From positions 704,273 through 768,272 of the forward strand of contig RDEW01000022.1 of NCBI GenBank assembly GCA_011109175.1: a stretch of 64,000 nucleotides of DNA. The letters run 5' to 3'. Source of the stretch: Dicyema japonicum (Eukaryota > Dicyemida > Rhombozoa > Dicyemidae). Each line of letters opens with the position of its first letter. Positions within the stretch are counted from its first letter, which is position 1. Below, one piece after another: positions 23,690-34,336 of this stretch. Position numbers and translations under genes: made by a program. The notes under the pieces are model-generated. The model saw only the letters and a program-made list of their open reading frames with translations, was not told the DNA's origin and made no database searches.

Positions 23690-23870
23690 TTATAATTTCT
23701 TCCAGTTTTCCGTCTCTTCTTTCCAGGCCAACCGGTTCAAGTATGGAAGGGTATCTATCAGACTCCAGGGCTCGCTTAACAATTTTGTTGATCGCCTTAT
23801 GCTTTGGGTATTGAGGAATCCCATTATCAGGTGGACGGAACCAAGGTTGGGAACCACTGCTCTATAACAA
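23690..23870 (-). mobile_element. Solo hAT terminus
   Basis: Minus-strand CAGTGGTTCCCAACCTTGG at about 23864 is a typical hAT terminal repeat and resembles the left end of the element at 34337. No matching opposite end was found nearby. Confidence 0.45.
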
Positions 23871-23959
23871 ATTAACCTGGACCGACTAAATGCCTGGAAT
23901 ATGGAAAACCAGCTCATAGTGAATGCAGAAGTCGTCTACGTCCCTTTTTAGCTATGACA

Positions 23960-24660
23960 AAAGATCGGGAAAAACTTTTAAGTCAAACAAGGTCGACATC
24001 CCCTTCAACAGATGTCAAAGATCTAGAGTGTGACAATTGATATGCATCTCTGTTGCGAGAAGAAACTGAACGTATTGAAAAGTTTATCGGGAATATGGAA
24101 GAGTTGATGAACGCGTACAAACAGTACATCGAGCCATGTTTCTCATATGAATGCGCCTCCTGGGGACTGTTTATATCTTAAACAAAAATGAGGAAAATCG
24201 AGGAAATGCAAAAGAGGACTTACATATGTCGAACGTTGGATTTGTAAAGATCACCAAACCAGACCGACGCCTCTGGAGGCCCATATGAGACTAGAATTCA
24301 GATGGTCATCCCATCTGGTCATTTCCCGTCAAGCCTGCAAAGACGGACTGTTCAAGCATGGAGGGATGTCCGGCTTCGTCCAAAGCTCGCCTAATGACTT
24401 CGTTCAAGACCATGTGTTTGGGAGATCTGCCTGTACTCTTTCTGCAAGAGAGAGGTGTAGGCCAAAACAGTCAATCTCGTTTCTCATTGGCATGGACGTA
24501 ATACTTTTAATGAGTCATAATGAGATCCCAATACGGACGCATTCATCATCCAGAAAGGTACCAAAACTCCATTATGATGCGCTGAGCAATACACTGCTCA
24601 CGGAAGACGCCCCGACAACAAAAAGGCACGGCGATGTGACATAGCAGATTTAAAAGAATT
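23960..24660 (+). mobile_element. LINE RT C-terminal fragment (YVDD lineage)
   Basis: The frame reads EETERIEKFIGNMEELMNAY, then ECASWGLFI and [12 protein letters not shown]. These correspond to the blocks after YVDD in the minus-strand copy at 18720-19135. The remainder is broken by stops. Confidence 0.6.
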
Positions 24661-25270
24661 CCAGCATACGAAATTGTTCAGACCCCTTTGAGAGATCATG
24701 GAAGTTTGAGAAAACTGATAGGTATGGCTCTAGCTCTCACAAGCATAATCGACGTCCTGGCCGATATTGAATTCAGGGAGGGATTTTAGAATCCTCTTGA
24801 CAAGGGTGTTACAGAGACGACGAGAGACATGCAGGGAGAGAAATGTCTACTGGGTTGCGAATTCCAATCCCTTTGAATCTCATTGGCAATGTGGCCTGCT
24901 TCTATGAGTGTTCCTCAAACCGGACGTTGAAGATACACTCCACCGTTGAACAGTAAGACCCCATCAATTTGTACGAGTTGGTCACACTGGGTGAAATAGA
25001 GAGCAGTCCTCAGGACATATGCAGGCCTCTGTATGTTGAGGCTATTCTTTAGGATGAATAATGATATATGCACGCCAACACAAGCGGTATAGAGTCTCTT
25101 CGAGTAACAGTCGTTTTTCCCGTATAGCTCTCCCCATTGCACTCATGGTGATTGGGGATCCTAGGAATATAAGGTTTTCATCGAGTGTGGAAATACTTAC
25201 AGGTACTAAATTCTCGAAAGATGACACTGCTTTTGAATACTTTTCTTATGAAAGTCCACAATTGTAGATT
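24660..25270 (-). mobile_element. RT thumb of the restriction-like-endonuclease retroelement
   Basis: Minus frames: SSFENLVPVSISTLDENLIF at 25227, then HISLFILKNSLNIQRPAYVL with RTALYF at about 25060-24990, and MRFKGIGIRNPVDISLPACL near 24880. This is the LFLLRN-L--P---Y-LR--P and GGLGIR--LALPAFL layout that precedes the Cys/His motif in this family. It lies upstream, in the same orientation, of the tail at 23640-23339. Confidence 0.6.
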
Positions 25271-25279
25271 TCGCAATTT

Positions 25280-26530
25280 TTGAAATTTAATTTCAGTCCA
25301 GCTTCTGACAGGCTGGAATTATCACCTCCAAATCCCGGAAAACAAAATGTGATTACCTGTAAATGGATGAGAAGAGGTCCAATAATTTGTTACAGCTGTC
25401 ATCAAATTGGACACATCTCATACAAATGCATGGAAAAGAAGTGTCCGATGTGCTGGGGAACATGAAACTACTGATTCCAAAGTAAAACCTGGACCGTAAT
25501 GAACTGCGTAAAGTGCATGGAGCGATTGGGGATGCCCAATTGCAATAGCGGCTAGACAAAAACTGGATGTAGCCGATGGAAAAGGCTGAAGTCAGATATA
25601 TACCGGAAGCAATACCAAGGGAAAGGAAGACCCAGAGGAAAATAAACATGTGGGGAGGAAAAGACTAATGGCCGCCTCCTCCAAAGTAATGAGCCCGTTC
25701 GGCAGAATCAAATGAACATATCTGAGAAGATCTCCCAGGAATTGAAAAAGGTAATCTTGAGGCTAAATGAGCTCAGTACAATTCTGTGAATGAATTTAAA
25801 AGAAATGGTGTACCTGGCAATGGAGAGCCCAGGTCATCTAAATATCAGTTAAAAAGGAGTTGGAAGATAATGCTGGTGAATGCCCGATCCCTAGGGAAAA
25901 GGAATCATGAACTGGCACTACTTGTGACGACCACCATGGTTGAAGTCTTGGTGGTTAACAAGACAAAAGTCTAGAAGGCTAACACTCATTATGGATATTT
26001 CCCGGTGGATATATCAGGTACCGGGAACATTTCTACCATAATGTCAAAAAACCGTCCTTATGAAATATCTACAAAGGGCTAACTAACCCTGGGACGGATG
26101 CGAGGAAGGTTGTCCTGAATAATCCAGATGGAGTCACATACTTTGGAAGATTCTCGAATGTATTCAAGAATCAACTGAAGAATATTTAGGGCATCTATCC
26201 CATAACCTTAATTCCGAATGATATAAGAAAGGATTCCCTTGAACTTACTAAATATTCTTTGGATAGACTCAGAGCTGTTGAGGACGAAATCACCATTGAG
26301 GAGATCAAGACAACAATCAAAGAACGCAAGGCCAATGCACCGGACTTTGAATATATCAGCTTGAAGATGTTAAGGAAGGGCCAGAGGCTCTGCTGTTTGT
26401 TATACAAAATTTGTTTATCGGAAAGTGTGGACATATTCCAGAATGGTCGAAGAATTCAACAGTTAAAATGGTGCTAAGCCAGGAAATCGGGATCACTTAA
26501 TTAATTTGGTAATTAAATTAACATTGGTGT
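25280..26530 (+). mobile_element. LINE with gag-like zinc knuckle, endonuclease start and RT finger
   Basis: At 25388 a CCHC knuckle (CYSCHQIGHISYKC, then CPMC) marks the end of ORF1. 25786-25974 holds the endonuclease start (MLVNARSLGKRNHELALLV, then TKV). 26259-26477 is RT finger (ITIEEIKTTIKERKANAPDF). The 3' tail GGGATCACTTAATTAATTTGG follows at about 26490, so RT palm and C-terminus were lost. Confidence 0.65.
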
Positions 26531-26539
26531 TCTTGGGTT

Positions 26540-26850
26540 AATAGAGAACCATTAGTACAGCGTGGTCCACGTGGTGCTGCGTGACTAATTGGTTGAAGTT
26601 TTCTGCTTTTGTTTGTTCCTCCCCTTTCTTTTCCTATTAGAGTGGCGTCATGTGATCCACCTGTCTAGGTGACGCCTAGTGTCAGGCTGGCACAAAAAAG
26701 AATCATTTGCTCTCCCCCACTCCACTGGAGGAGTTTCCACAACTGCAATTATGGACGTCCTTTACTCTTTATGTTGATTCCGGATGGACTCTGTTTCTGT
26801 AGAAGTGGAAATCGGATACACTTAATTAGTTGTTTACTTTAACTTCTTAC
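26540..26850 (+). repeat. Repeat A, plus-strand copy
   Basis: Contains GAGTGGCGTCATGTGATCC at 26640 followed by a GGTGACGCC stretch, the middle GAGTTTCCACAACTGCAATT, and the tail CACTTAATTAGTTGTTTAC at 26820. It aligns in order with the minus-strand copies at 18330 and 46130. Confidence 0.7.
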
Positions 26851-26859
26851 TACCAATGA

Positions 26860-27290
26860 TTATGACGCCATGTTTTTATCTTATGCGGACGACTTGATTA
26901 TCGCTGCAAGGGACAAATCTCCCTCCAGGGCTGTGGCGTTGGTTCAGTCACACCTCAACCAGATGTATGACTGGCTATCCATGAATTTCCTGTGTCTGCA
27001 TCCAAGTTCACGCTATTTACTACGGACAGAAAATTTAAAAGTGGACTTGAGATATTTCTCGGAAACATTCCCATCCCTTATACACGAATCCAGAAGATCT
27101 TTGGAGTAACTTTCGACTCTCTGATAACGTTCGCCAGTCACACGGAGGAGGTGTTAACCAAGGGCCTTCGAAAATGGAACGTCCTAAAAGTCATCGTAAA
27201 GAAGAGCCCCTTCCCTCTTACTGTTTGTATCAACGAAGTATATCTCCAAGTTATTGCGCCGACACATAACCTTGAACGAAGTCGTTAGGC
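26860..27290 (+). mobile_element. LINE RT palm fragment with YADD
   Basis: MFLSYADDLIIAARDKSPSR at 26870 is RT motif C. The frame changes at about 26990 and continues through the thumb (IFGVTFDSLITFASHTEEVL) to KWNVLKVIVKKSPF. It abuts the next retroelement tail without a recognisable end. Confidence 0.7.
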
Positions 27291-27720
27291 GTGCTTTGGA
27301 CGCTGCCGGACACCCCTCCATCCTTGAACCAGTCGGTCTTTGCAGGCGGGACTGGAAACGACCAGATGGGATGACAATCTTCCCTTTTGAAGCCGGGAAA
27401 CCATTTGTTTGAGACGTTACTTGCACCGACACGTTTGCCTCTTTCAACCTACTCCAGAGTGCCTCTGGAGCCAGTTCTGGCGCTGAGAAGGCCGAGAAGA
27501 ATAAACGGGAAAAATACGCGGTCCTACCCAAGGATTTTTTGTTTGTTCCACTCACCGTTGAGACGTCTGGTTCCCTTGCGCCTGCGACGCTGGAATTCTT
27601 GATTCGTCTAGGGAATCGGATCGCTACACAACTACCTCGCTCGCCATCCTGAGAGGGAATAGCCACACAGTCAGGGAAGCTGCTATATAACCGTTTACTC
27701 TCTTTTCTTTCCTTAGTTTA
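27290..27720 (+). mobile_element. Best-preserved endonuclease tail of the restriction-like-endonuclease retroelement
   Basis: The plus frame reads DAAGHPSILEPVGLCRRDWK, RPDGMTIFPFEAGKPFV, then after one stop DVTCTDTFASFN and KREKYAVLPKDFLFVPL. RPD followed by D-x-T is the PD-(D/E)XK-type core. The 3' end CTCGCTCGCCATCCTGAGA and a short untranslated tail follow. The long minus-strand frame here is its shadow. Confidence 0.65.
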
Positions 27721-27788
27721 TAAAATCAAAAACGATTGGCCTACTGATGAGTCATATTAATATAAATTAGTCAATTTTAAATAAGAAA

Positions 27789-28719
27789 TCAACGAGGACA
27801 GACGTTGTGCTTACCACCGTCAACATGGAGTGTCTCCCCAGTGATAAACCCACTTCTGCTTGAATCAGATAAAAAGAGGATAGTCTCAGCCACTTCCTCA
27901 GGGGCTCCATTTCTTCTCAAAGGATGAACGTTTTTCCCTCGTTCTAAAAACTTTAATATCCCAAAAGTTCCCACCTGTTGATATGCCTCTTCTTCAACTC
28001 CAGACCTCCTGTGTAGCTCCGTCACAATCAGTCCGGGACTGGGGTTATCACATAACTAACTTTACACTGTTCACTCTGATTTGCTTTGGACCAAGTTCCA
28101 ATGCAGAACAGCGAGTTAGTTGGTCGATAGCACTCTTAGAGATGCTGTATGAGAGCACATTGGGGAACTAAATAAGGGAAGAACACAAACCGATTTGGAG
28201 CCAGTAATGCTAGAGACATTGACAACTGACCCTTGAGTCTTTTCTAGGTGGGGGACAGCCAAATTCATCAAATACAATGGGGCACTACAATACTTACGCC
28301 CAAAACCGCAAATTAAGATTCAGCATTTGATCAAATTTATTCATGCTGATGTTCTCAATGTTGTCATTGGCTATTTTCCCAGCATTATTGACCTTATTTG
28401 AGCACGATGACTTACCAGAATGTCCAGACGACCAAAATAATTGATGCAGGTTTCCATTAGATAACTTAGTTGGGACAGTTCAGTACAATCAGTGGGAACC
28501 ACCAGATGCTGTTATTGTAAATATGGACATACATCTCCGGGGGAAGAACATTTGGCCTTAACTCTCATCAGTTGTTCCTCATTTCTTGATGCAAGGCATA
28601 ACCGTGCTCCGTTTTGGGCGAAGAGAAGAGCGGTAGCCTCACCAATGCCTGAACTTGCTCCTTTGGGTTAAAAAATGTGGAGAACCTGTGATGATTGCAA
28701 TTTTTCCTGATATCGTCAT
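27789..28719 (-). CDS. Classical short-chain dehydrogenase/reductase, eight exons
   Basis: NAD(P)-dependent oxidoreductase of the FabG/DHRS type. The ATG at 28719 leads to the Rossmann start KIAIITGASSGIGEATAL. Further motifs follow: the NNAG box (RLDILVNNAGK), catalytic Ser in VNVSSITGS, and Tyr/Lys in SYSISKSA. The substrate loop start VNPGLIVTEL and the C-terminal FITGETLHVDGG complete the fold. Seven introns of 22-25 nt lie between them; the spliced length is 768 nt, exactly 255 codons plus stop, with no frame break. The cofactor loop after the second strand holds Ser-Arg (LASRN), which favours NADP(H). Substrate cannot be told from sequence. It faces retroelement debris on both sides, so no operon partner is evident. 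Confidence 0.9.
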
Positions 28720-28819
28720 TGCAATATTCTTAATGTTATTTTAAATATCAAAATTTTTTAAATAAAATCTTATGTTAAATAAATAAAATTTTTATATTTG
28801 CAAAATTTAATTCAGCTTT

Positions 28820-30115
28820 TACAAATTACTCACAGTGGACCCCGAAAAATTCGCTCAGTGCAAGTTGTGCATGGAAGAGAATCGTTCGACATTCCCTACC
28901 CTTCTACGACCTTCCGAAGGGTGGGCTACCAAATCTCTCGTTTTCTCTTTGCTACTTCTGATGTATAACCTAATCCTGGACCCGACTCTACACTGATTAT
29001 CCTACAATTAAATGTAAATGGAATCCGCAATAAAGTGTTGGAACTACGCTCCCTCTTATCCCACTTGAATGTGGACATTGCCATCATTGAAGAATCGAAG
29101 CTCTCTAGAACATCCCCAACCCATTGTTTTCCTGGATATTCTGTACTTCGCAACGACCGGACAAGAAGTCTCGGAGAAGGATTATTTATTATCATTAAGG
29201 ATGGACTTAAATTTACAGATGTCACCCCATTTATATCTTCTCTCTGCGAAGGGGATTTAACTATGGAACAGATTTCTATTGAAGTATCCTTTTACCGACG
29301 AGATGTTTTACACTGTGTAATGTCTTTATCCAGCCTCAAGGGTCGTGTAATACTTCCTATATCCCCAACATATTGAGATTCTGTGGACTGAAGGATCTGT
29401 TACTATGCGGAGACTTAAATGTAAAATATCCGCTCTGGCTGAGGTCACAATGAGTCGACAATCGCAGAGAGTACATCCTATCTATATTCGACGAATTAAC
29501 TATTCTTAATAATCCGGATTCCCATACCGAAGAGGGGACAGCCCAACCTTCCCGGACTTGTCATTATGTACTCCCTCTTGCTGGAAATTTTTCATGGGAT
29601 GTTCGTTATGGTTTTAAAAGTGACCATAACCCAATTGTGTTGAGACTTAAAAGATCTATTTGTTTGCCAAGATGTTCTACGTATTTCAAGAACAATTCGA
29701 AGCCAAACTGGACTGGTTTCAGCACGTTTGTGGATAGTTGAATATTAGGCTTCTCTGTTGAAGACTTAATATTGATAAGGGAGCTCAAATATTACTGCTT
29801 GTATCAGCAACTATATCTTCAAGTTATTGTGCCGATGATTGAATATGCCTGTTCTGCTTTGAGATTCGCTCCTCCCCCTTCGAGGGTATGAACTATCAGA
29901 CTGAAGATCATGCGACATATCAGACACCATATCCATCCCCAGTCTCCTTTCAGAGGCGGCGACGTTGAGAAATAGACAGGGCTTCCTACGTATGTAAAAG
30001 GAGCTAGGAAACCTATTAAGAGAGAGGGTGGTTCATGCGGAGGAATTCAAATCGGCATTAAAAAAAGTGCACTCCGATAAAATTCCTCTGCAGAAATAAA
30101 AAAAGATACTTCATG
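28820..30115 (+). mobile_element. Jockey-like LINE: endonuclease and C-terminus
   Basis: The endonuclease starts near 28995 (LIILQLNVNGIRNKVLEL, then LNVDIAIIEESKL) and runs with frameshifts to about 29640 (SDHNPIV region). From about 29800 it is RT C-terminal sequence (PMIEYACSALRF). RT fingers and palm are absent. Confidence 0.7.
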
Positions 30116-30119
30116 AAGT

Positions 30120-31110
30120 TTTTTTTTATTTAAAAACCAAGAATCATAGACAAAATAAAATAAAAGAGAGTAGTGGCCGTCAGGTGATCCTGGCCTTTTT
30201 AAGCAGTCGCCTCATTTTTTTCATGTCGCCCATAAAGAGGTTGAAGAGAATGGGTGACAGTGGGACCCATTCGAAAAAATTTAGTGAGAGAAAATGTGAA
30301 ATTTGAAATTACTCTTCGTGCGTTGAGGAAGTTTGTAAGCCAAATTTTCAAGTTTGAATGTTATAGCCATAAATCTTTCTGGTGAGTAATTTTCTCGGAA
30401 TACAAACAAAAGCCTTCTGTACGTCAATGGAACACATAAGGATCTTTTGATGCCGAGGTATACATTGTAGGCCCTCCTTGATGAATTTTGTCAAACATGT
30501 AAGGTGAGTAGTTGTGGAGTGAGTCTTTTTAAAACCATGTTGGAAGGATACTTCCGGGAGGTAAGGTTTAATCTGATCGAGAATGAGTTTTTCCAGAATT
30601 TTTAAAGAGGCACACAGAAGAGATATATGTAAGTCAGAGACCGATGAGTCCCAGACCGTTCAGGTTTTTGGTCGTATATCGGATAATTTCCATAAGGTGG
30701 GGATGAAGTTCCTGCTGATGAAGAGGTTGAAAATTGTGGTGAGGAACATGATAGCGTAAGGACCCATCTTCTTCAATACTATTAGTAGGGATAATATGTG
30801 GACCGCTTGAGTAGGTCGATTTTTGGTTTTGAATCGCCTTCCGCACGACATCCATATAAAGATAGTTTATGATTGCGTCGTGTTTCGGTTTGATGGAAGA
30901 AATGGAAACCCTCAATTTTCTGGTGTGGGATAAAGCTCACGGAATAATCAACCTTCATGATCTTGTTTAAATAGTTCTTATTCTCTAGGTCTTAGCAAGG
31001 ACGAGATCTCACAGAGTTGGTGAAGCCCCGAAGAGTATTCCACATCCTCGTGAAGGAGGACTGTTTGTTTAGGTGTACATAAGGTTATTCCAGTCCCTTT
31101 CCTGTTTCAT
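30120..31110 (-). mobile_element. LINE RT domain, minus strand
   Basis: Read from 31100 down: KSTYSSGPHIIPTNS near 30800, PTLWKLSDIRPKT near 30670, LKILEKLILDQIKPYL near 30580, FKKTHSTTTHLT near 30510, a CSIDVQKAF motif A near 30420 and PLSPILFNLFMGDM near 30240. The 3' tail with GGATCACCTGACGG is at 30180, shared with 11640. It meets the plus-strand LINE tail to tail. Confidence 0.7.
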
Positions 31111-31289
31111 CTTAGCCTTGTTTCTGATCTCTCCAGGCTCGGATCCTCGCCCTGGTTTCCCAAGATTGATTCTGTAGGCTTTTTAAAATATTTCTTTCTT
31201 TTGTAAGTGAATCGGAAAAATTTTCCAAGGTGTAATATGCAATGATGCCAGATCACAGGATTATGTTCATTATCTGTCATTTAATGACG

Positions 31290-31930
31290 AGTCCTTGAAG
31301 ACCATTTTTATATCAAATCATTGAAGGACATCCGTCAGTTGCAATCGAAACCATTTTCAAGACATCCAATTTTTGTTGTTTAAGACATTGCCAAATTCCC
31401 GAAATATATCTTCCTTTTGTGGATCCATTAATAGAGCGCAATGTAAGAAATTCTTTGTAGACTAAAAAGTCCGGCATAACTCCTCTGATAAATATGGATA
31501 ATTGTTGGGTATCGGCGATATCCATAGTCGTATTCAATGCTATAGAATATCAACGGAAAAATTAGATTTGGTTAACATTTAGCTCTCCAAATTGTTAGAA
31601 ATGACTTTGATTCTCCGAGAAACTGTGTCATTTCTGAGTTGTAATTTGCTAGCAATTTTCTGTGATTATGCGAATAGCTTGCTTCATAAGTTCCCCGTCA
31701 GTGTAAGGTTTCATATGGTTTGCGATAAGATGACTAATCTTGTTTGAAGTTATTGTAATGGATTTTGATAACATGGGCTGTCAAAAACGAAGAATTTTCC
31801 TCCCATTCGGGTTAAATGCACGATTTTCTTGAATAATCTTTCTACTTCTTTTAACACGTTTTTCAAACATCACAAAGAATATTAATGATAATATTTTTAT
31901 AATTTAAGCGTGCCGCACCTAGTTGAGGAT
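31290..31930 (-). mobile_element. hAT transposase fragment (SCAND3/ZBED5-like), decayed
   Basis: Minus frames read IANHMKPYTDGELMKQAIRI, then TTMDIADTQQLSIFIRGVMP, then VSIATDGCPSMI. They correspond to the DESTDVSDTAQL--FIRG and TDGAPSM blocks of hAT-family transposases. A GTGCCGCACC-type terminal sequence lies near 31910. Stops interrupt the frame. Confidence 0.6.
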
Positions 31931-32276
31931 TTGAAATAGATAATTCCCGATCTCTGGGCTTGAGAAAGTTTCGTTTTTTGAAGTAAAGCAATATCCACAT
32001 AATTATCCATAATAAAATGGCGTAGTTTAGCTATTTAGTACGGATTCCATTAATATTTATTTGGGCTATACCTAAGGCTTTTTCTGGATTGGGTTCGACG
32101 TATCCGAAAGAAGAAAAACACAACACCACCGACGTCTGAAGGAGAAAGGGATAAGGGGTTTATGGCTCTTTTAACATTTGATGTCTAATGCAACTACATT
32201 AAAATATTTAAAAATCATTTAAATATTTTTATTAAAGATTAAATATTTGAATTTGAAATTTGTGTTTAGTGGACAA

Positions 32277-32833
32277 ATGTCTACTCCGGCAAGAAGACGA
32301 CTGATGAAAGACTTTCAATGGTACATATCATTCTTAAAGCTAGTCTAAGAGACGACCCCCCAGCGGGTGTAAGTGCTGTCCCTACAGATGATAACATAAT
32401 GCAGTGGAATGCCGTGATTTTTGGGTTGTCAAATTAGTTTACTTCAGTCCATATAAAACGCCGTTTTCTGACGGAATTTTTAAGCTTATTCTTACATTTA
32501 CAGAAGAGTACCCAAGATGTCCTCCAATTCCAAGATTTGTGACCCCTGTTTTCCACCCAAATGGTATTTTTCTTGTTTACGTCAGTTTACACGAACGGAC
32601 ACATTTGCCTGGACATTTTGCATAATAGATGGGCCGCCGTGTACGACGTCTCCGCAGTCCTCACTTCAATTCAGGTTGGAATCTTGATTTATTAGTCCTT
32701 ACTGGACACTCCCAATACTGACTCCCCGGCCAATACTAACGCGGCTAATTTATATGTCGACGACATGGATGCCTATAATCTTAAAGTGAGGGAATGTGTA
32801 GAAAACAGCTGGGAGTGGGTCCCTTTTACTTGA
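32277..32833 (+). CDS. UBE2B: RAD6-type ubiquitin-conjugating enzyme E2 (UBE2A/UBE2B)
   Basis: E2 of post-replication repair and histone H2B monoubiquitination, working with RAD18 or RNF20/40-type E3 ligases. The N-terminus is the diagnostic RAD6 start [32 protein letters not shown] and TEEYPRCPP follow, then the HPN motif and catalytic Cys in [25 protein letters not shown] and SPAN-type helix residues close the core. Four introns (23, 23, 22 and 21 nt) give a spliced 155-codon frame that is an exact multiple of three; human RAD6 paralogues have 152 residues. The sequence is unbroken, which contrasts with several neighbours. Whether it is the A or B paralogue cannot be said, since vertebrates duplicated it later. 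Confidence 0.93.
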
Positions 32834-32984
32834 TTATTTTTATTATTTGTGGTGGTAATAATCCAGACTCTTCAAATCTCCCTTTTCCTCAGGTATCGAT
32901 GACTAGCTGGCCAATAAACCGTGCATATATTTGTGATTGGAGATCATTTTAATGTTGTCATCCTTCTCTAGCTTATACTCAGGA

Positions 32985-33250
32985 GGCTCAGTGTGTGGTG
33001 CCTGGTAAGAGGCCTGAAGGTCCCTAGTTCGAACCCAGATGTTGTACATTTCGGTTGAAGGTTCCACGCATCTTGATCCTTCGGTTTTACGAGTGACGTC
33101 GTCATCAGTGAACATTTCACTGCAGATCTTCCATAAAGGACATACACCCATAATAATAAGTGAAGAGCATCTTTGGTCCTCCTTCTATTAGTTATAATAA
33201 CTGTTGTTTACTTAAAGTGTGTGTCCTGCCTGAATTATAGCTAATATGGC
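32985..33250 (+). repeat. tRNA-derived SINE (family 1), intact copy
   Basis: A-box-like GGCTCAGTGTGTGG and B box AGTTCGAACCC, then TGTACATTTCGGTTGAAGG, AGTGAAGAGCATCTTTGGTCC, TATTAGTTATAATAACTG and the end TATAGCTAATATGGC. It provides the uninterrupted reference for the split copy at 4640-5245. Confidence 0.7.
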
Positions 33251-33259
33251 TGTGAGTAT

Positions 33260-33520
33260 AATTATTAACCCAAGATTACATAATTAATTAGATGATTTCG
33301 AAGACCTCAATCAGAATTCTCATCCTCTTCTTATGTACCTTCTGGAATCCAACGCAGCTTCTCTGTGGCAAGATGATTTGGGGAATAGAAATTGGAGAGG
33401 AGTCATGTATATCCTTCTCATAAGACACGTCCTGCCTGCACAAGGGAGAAAATCCCTTTCTATTTTGTCTAATAAGGTCTTCAAGTTAAGAGGGGATTAA
33501 ATTTTCCAGTTTCCTAAGAT
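33260..33520 (+). other. Coding-like exon remnant of unknown identity
   Basis: A frame of about 75 codons reads like real protein (DDFEDLNQNSHPLLMYLLES, then WQDDLGNRNWRGVMYILLIR). It begins where the SINE ends and is followed by a possible donor (AATAAGGTCTTC). It may be an exon of a gene whose 5' part was displaced by the insertion. I do not recognise the protein. Confidence 0.3.
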
Positions 33521-33696
33521 TACTAGTAGTAGTGGCTATTAAAAACTAAATGTCGCTGATTTGTTTGTTCGTCCATGACAGATTGATTCCCCATGACGCA
33601 AAGGCATAGCTGACAGATGGCTCAATGAATTGTTTTTACGATAATTTCAAAGCTGGGGGAGGGGTCTAATGCCACCAAAAATAGATTTGATTATCC

Positions 33697-34200
33697 CTAG
33701 CTTTCTTGAGCAGCTTCCGGAGATTCCTTCGACGTGAGAAGAATAGGCATGTGTGTGTCGAAGGTGATCCCCAAGATTTTCAGTTTCTTAGTGTATTTTT
33801 GTCTGGTTGATGGATAATCCACGGTCATTTGTTCAAGTCGTTTGTCTGAGGTAAATAAGGACGAAGATGATTTTCCAGTAGATATATCAAGCCGGTTATA
33901 ATTTATCCAAATTTGAATCTTGTATTCTTGTAGTCTTTCTGATGCCTTTAGGAGATCTTGATCGCGGGATCCGACTAATAGGTCATCAGCTATACTCTGC
34001 ACAGATGGATGTAAGCATTTTACAACTTCGTTGTGTCTTCGGACGTAATCATTATTTAACATTTTAACACACTGAGTGGCCAGGTTGTCAACAGTCTTCT
34101 TGTTTTCCTTGCAATGGTTACATAATGTCCCCGACGTAGAAAAGAACAGATTCCTGTCTTGCAAGAGACAATCTTCTATCTTCAAAATATGCCAATGCAA
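33697..34200 (-). mobile_element. Chimeric LINE fragment: R2-like zinc region fused to jockey-like RT
   Basis: One 167-codon minus frame. Its start (LLQDRNLFFSTSGTLCNHCK, then DNLATQCVKMLNNDYVRRHN) is the Cys/His linker of the R2-like element seen at 60900-61150. After CLHPSVQSI it switches to ADDLLVGSRDQDLLKASERL, the post-YADD region of the jockey-like element at 54240. The junction is in frame. Confidence 0.65.
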
Positions 34201-34336
34201 TTTCTGCTATAAATGATAAAGATCACCTTACCTCCGTTAAATAACAGAGGTTTTTGCTTGGATTAATTAGTTGTGACTGTGGTGGGCTTACCAAAGATTG
34301 TGAACATGGGGTTAATAAATTGTGATGCCTATAGAC

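Noticed and set aside
27184-27666. 160-codon minus-strand ORF
   Set aside because: The plus strand carries the conserved RPD/DVTCTDTFA retroelement tail over the same bases; the minus frame has no recognisable features.
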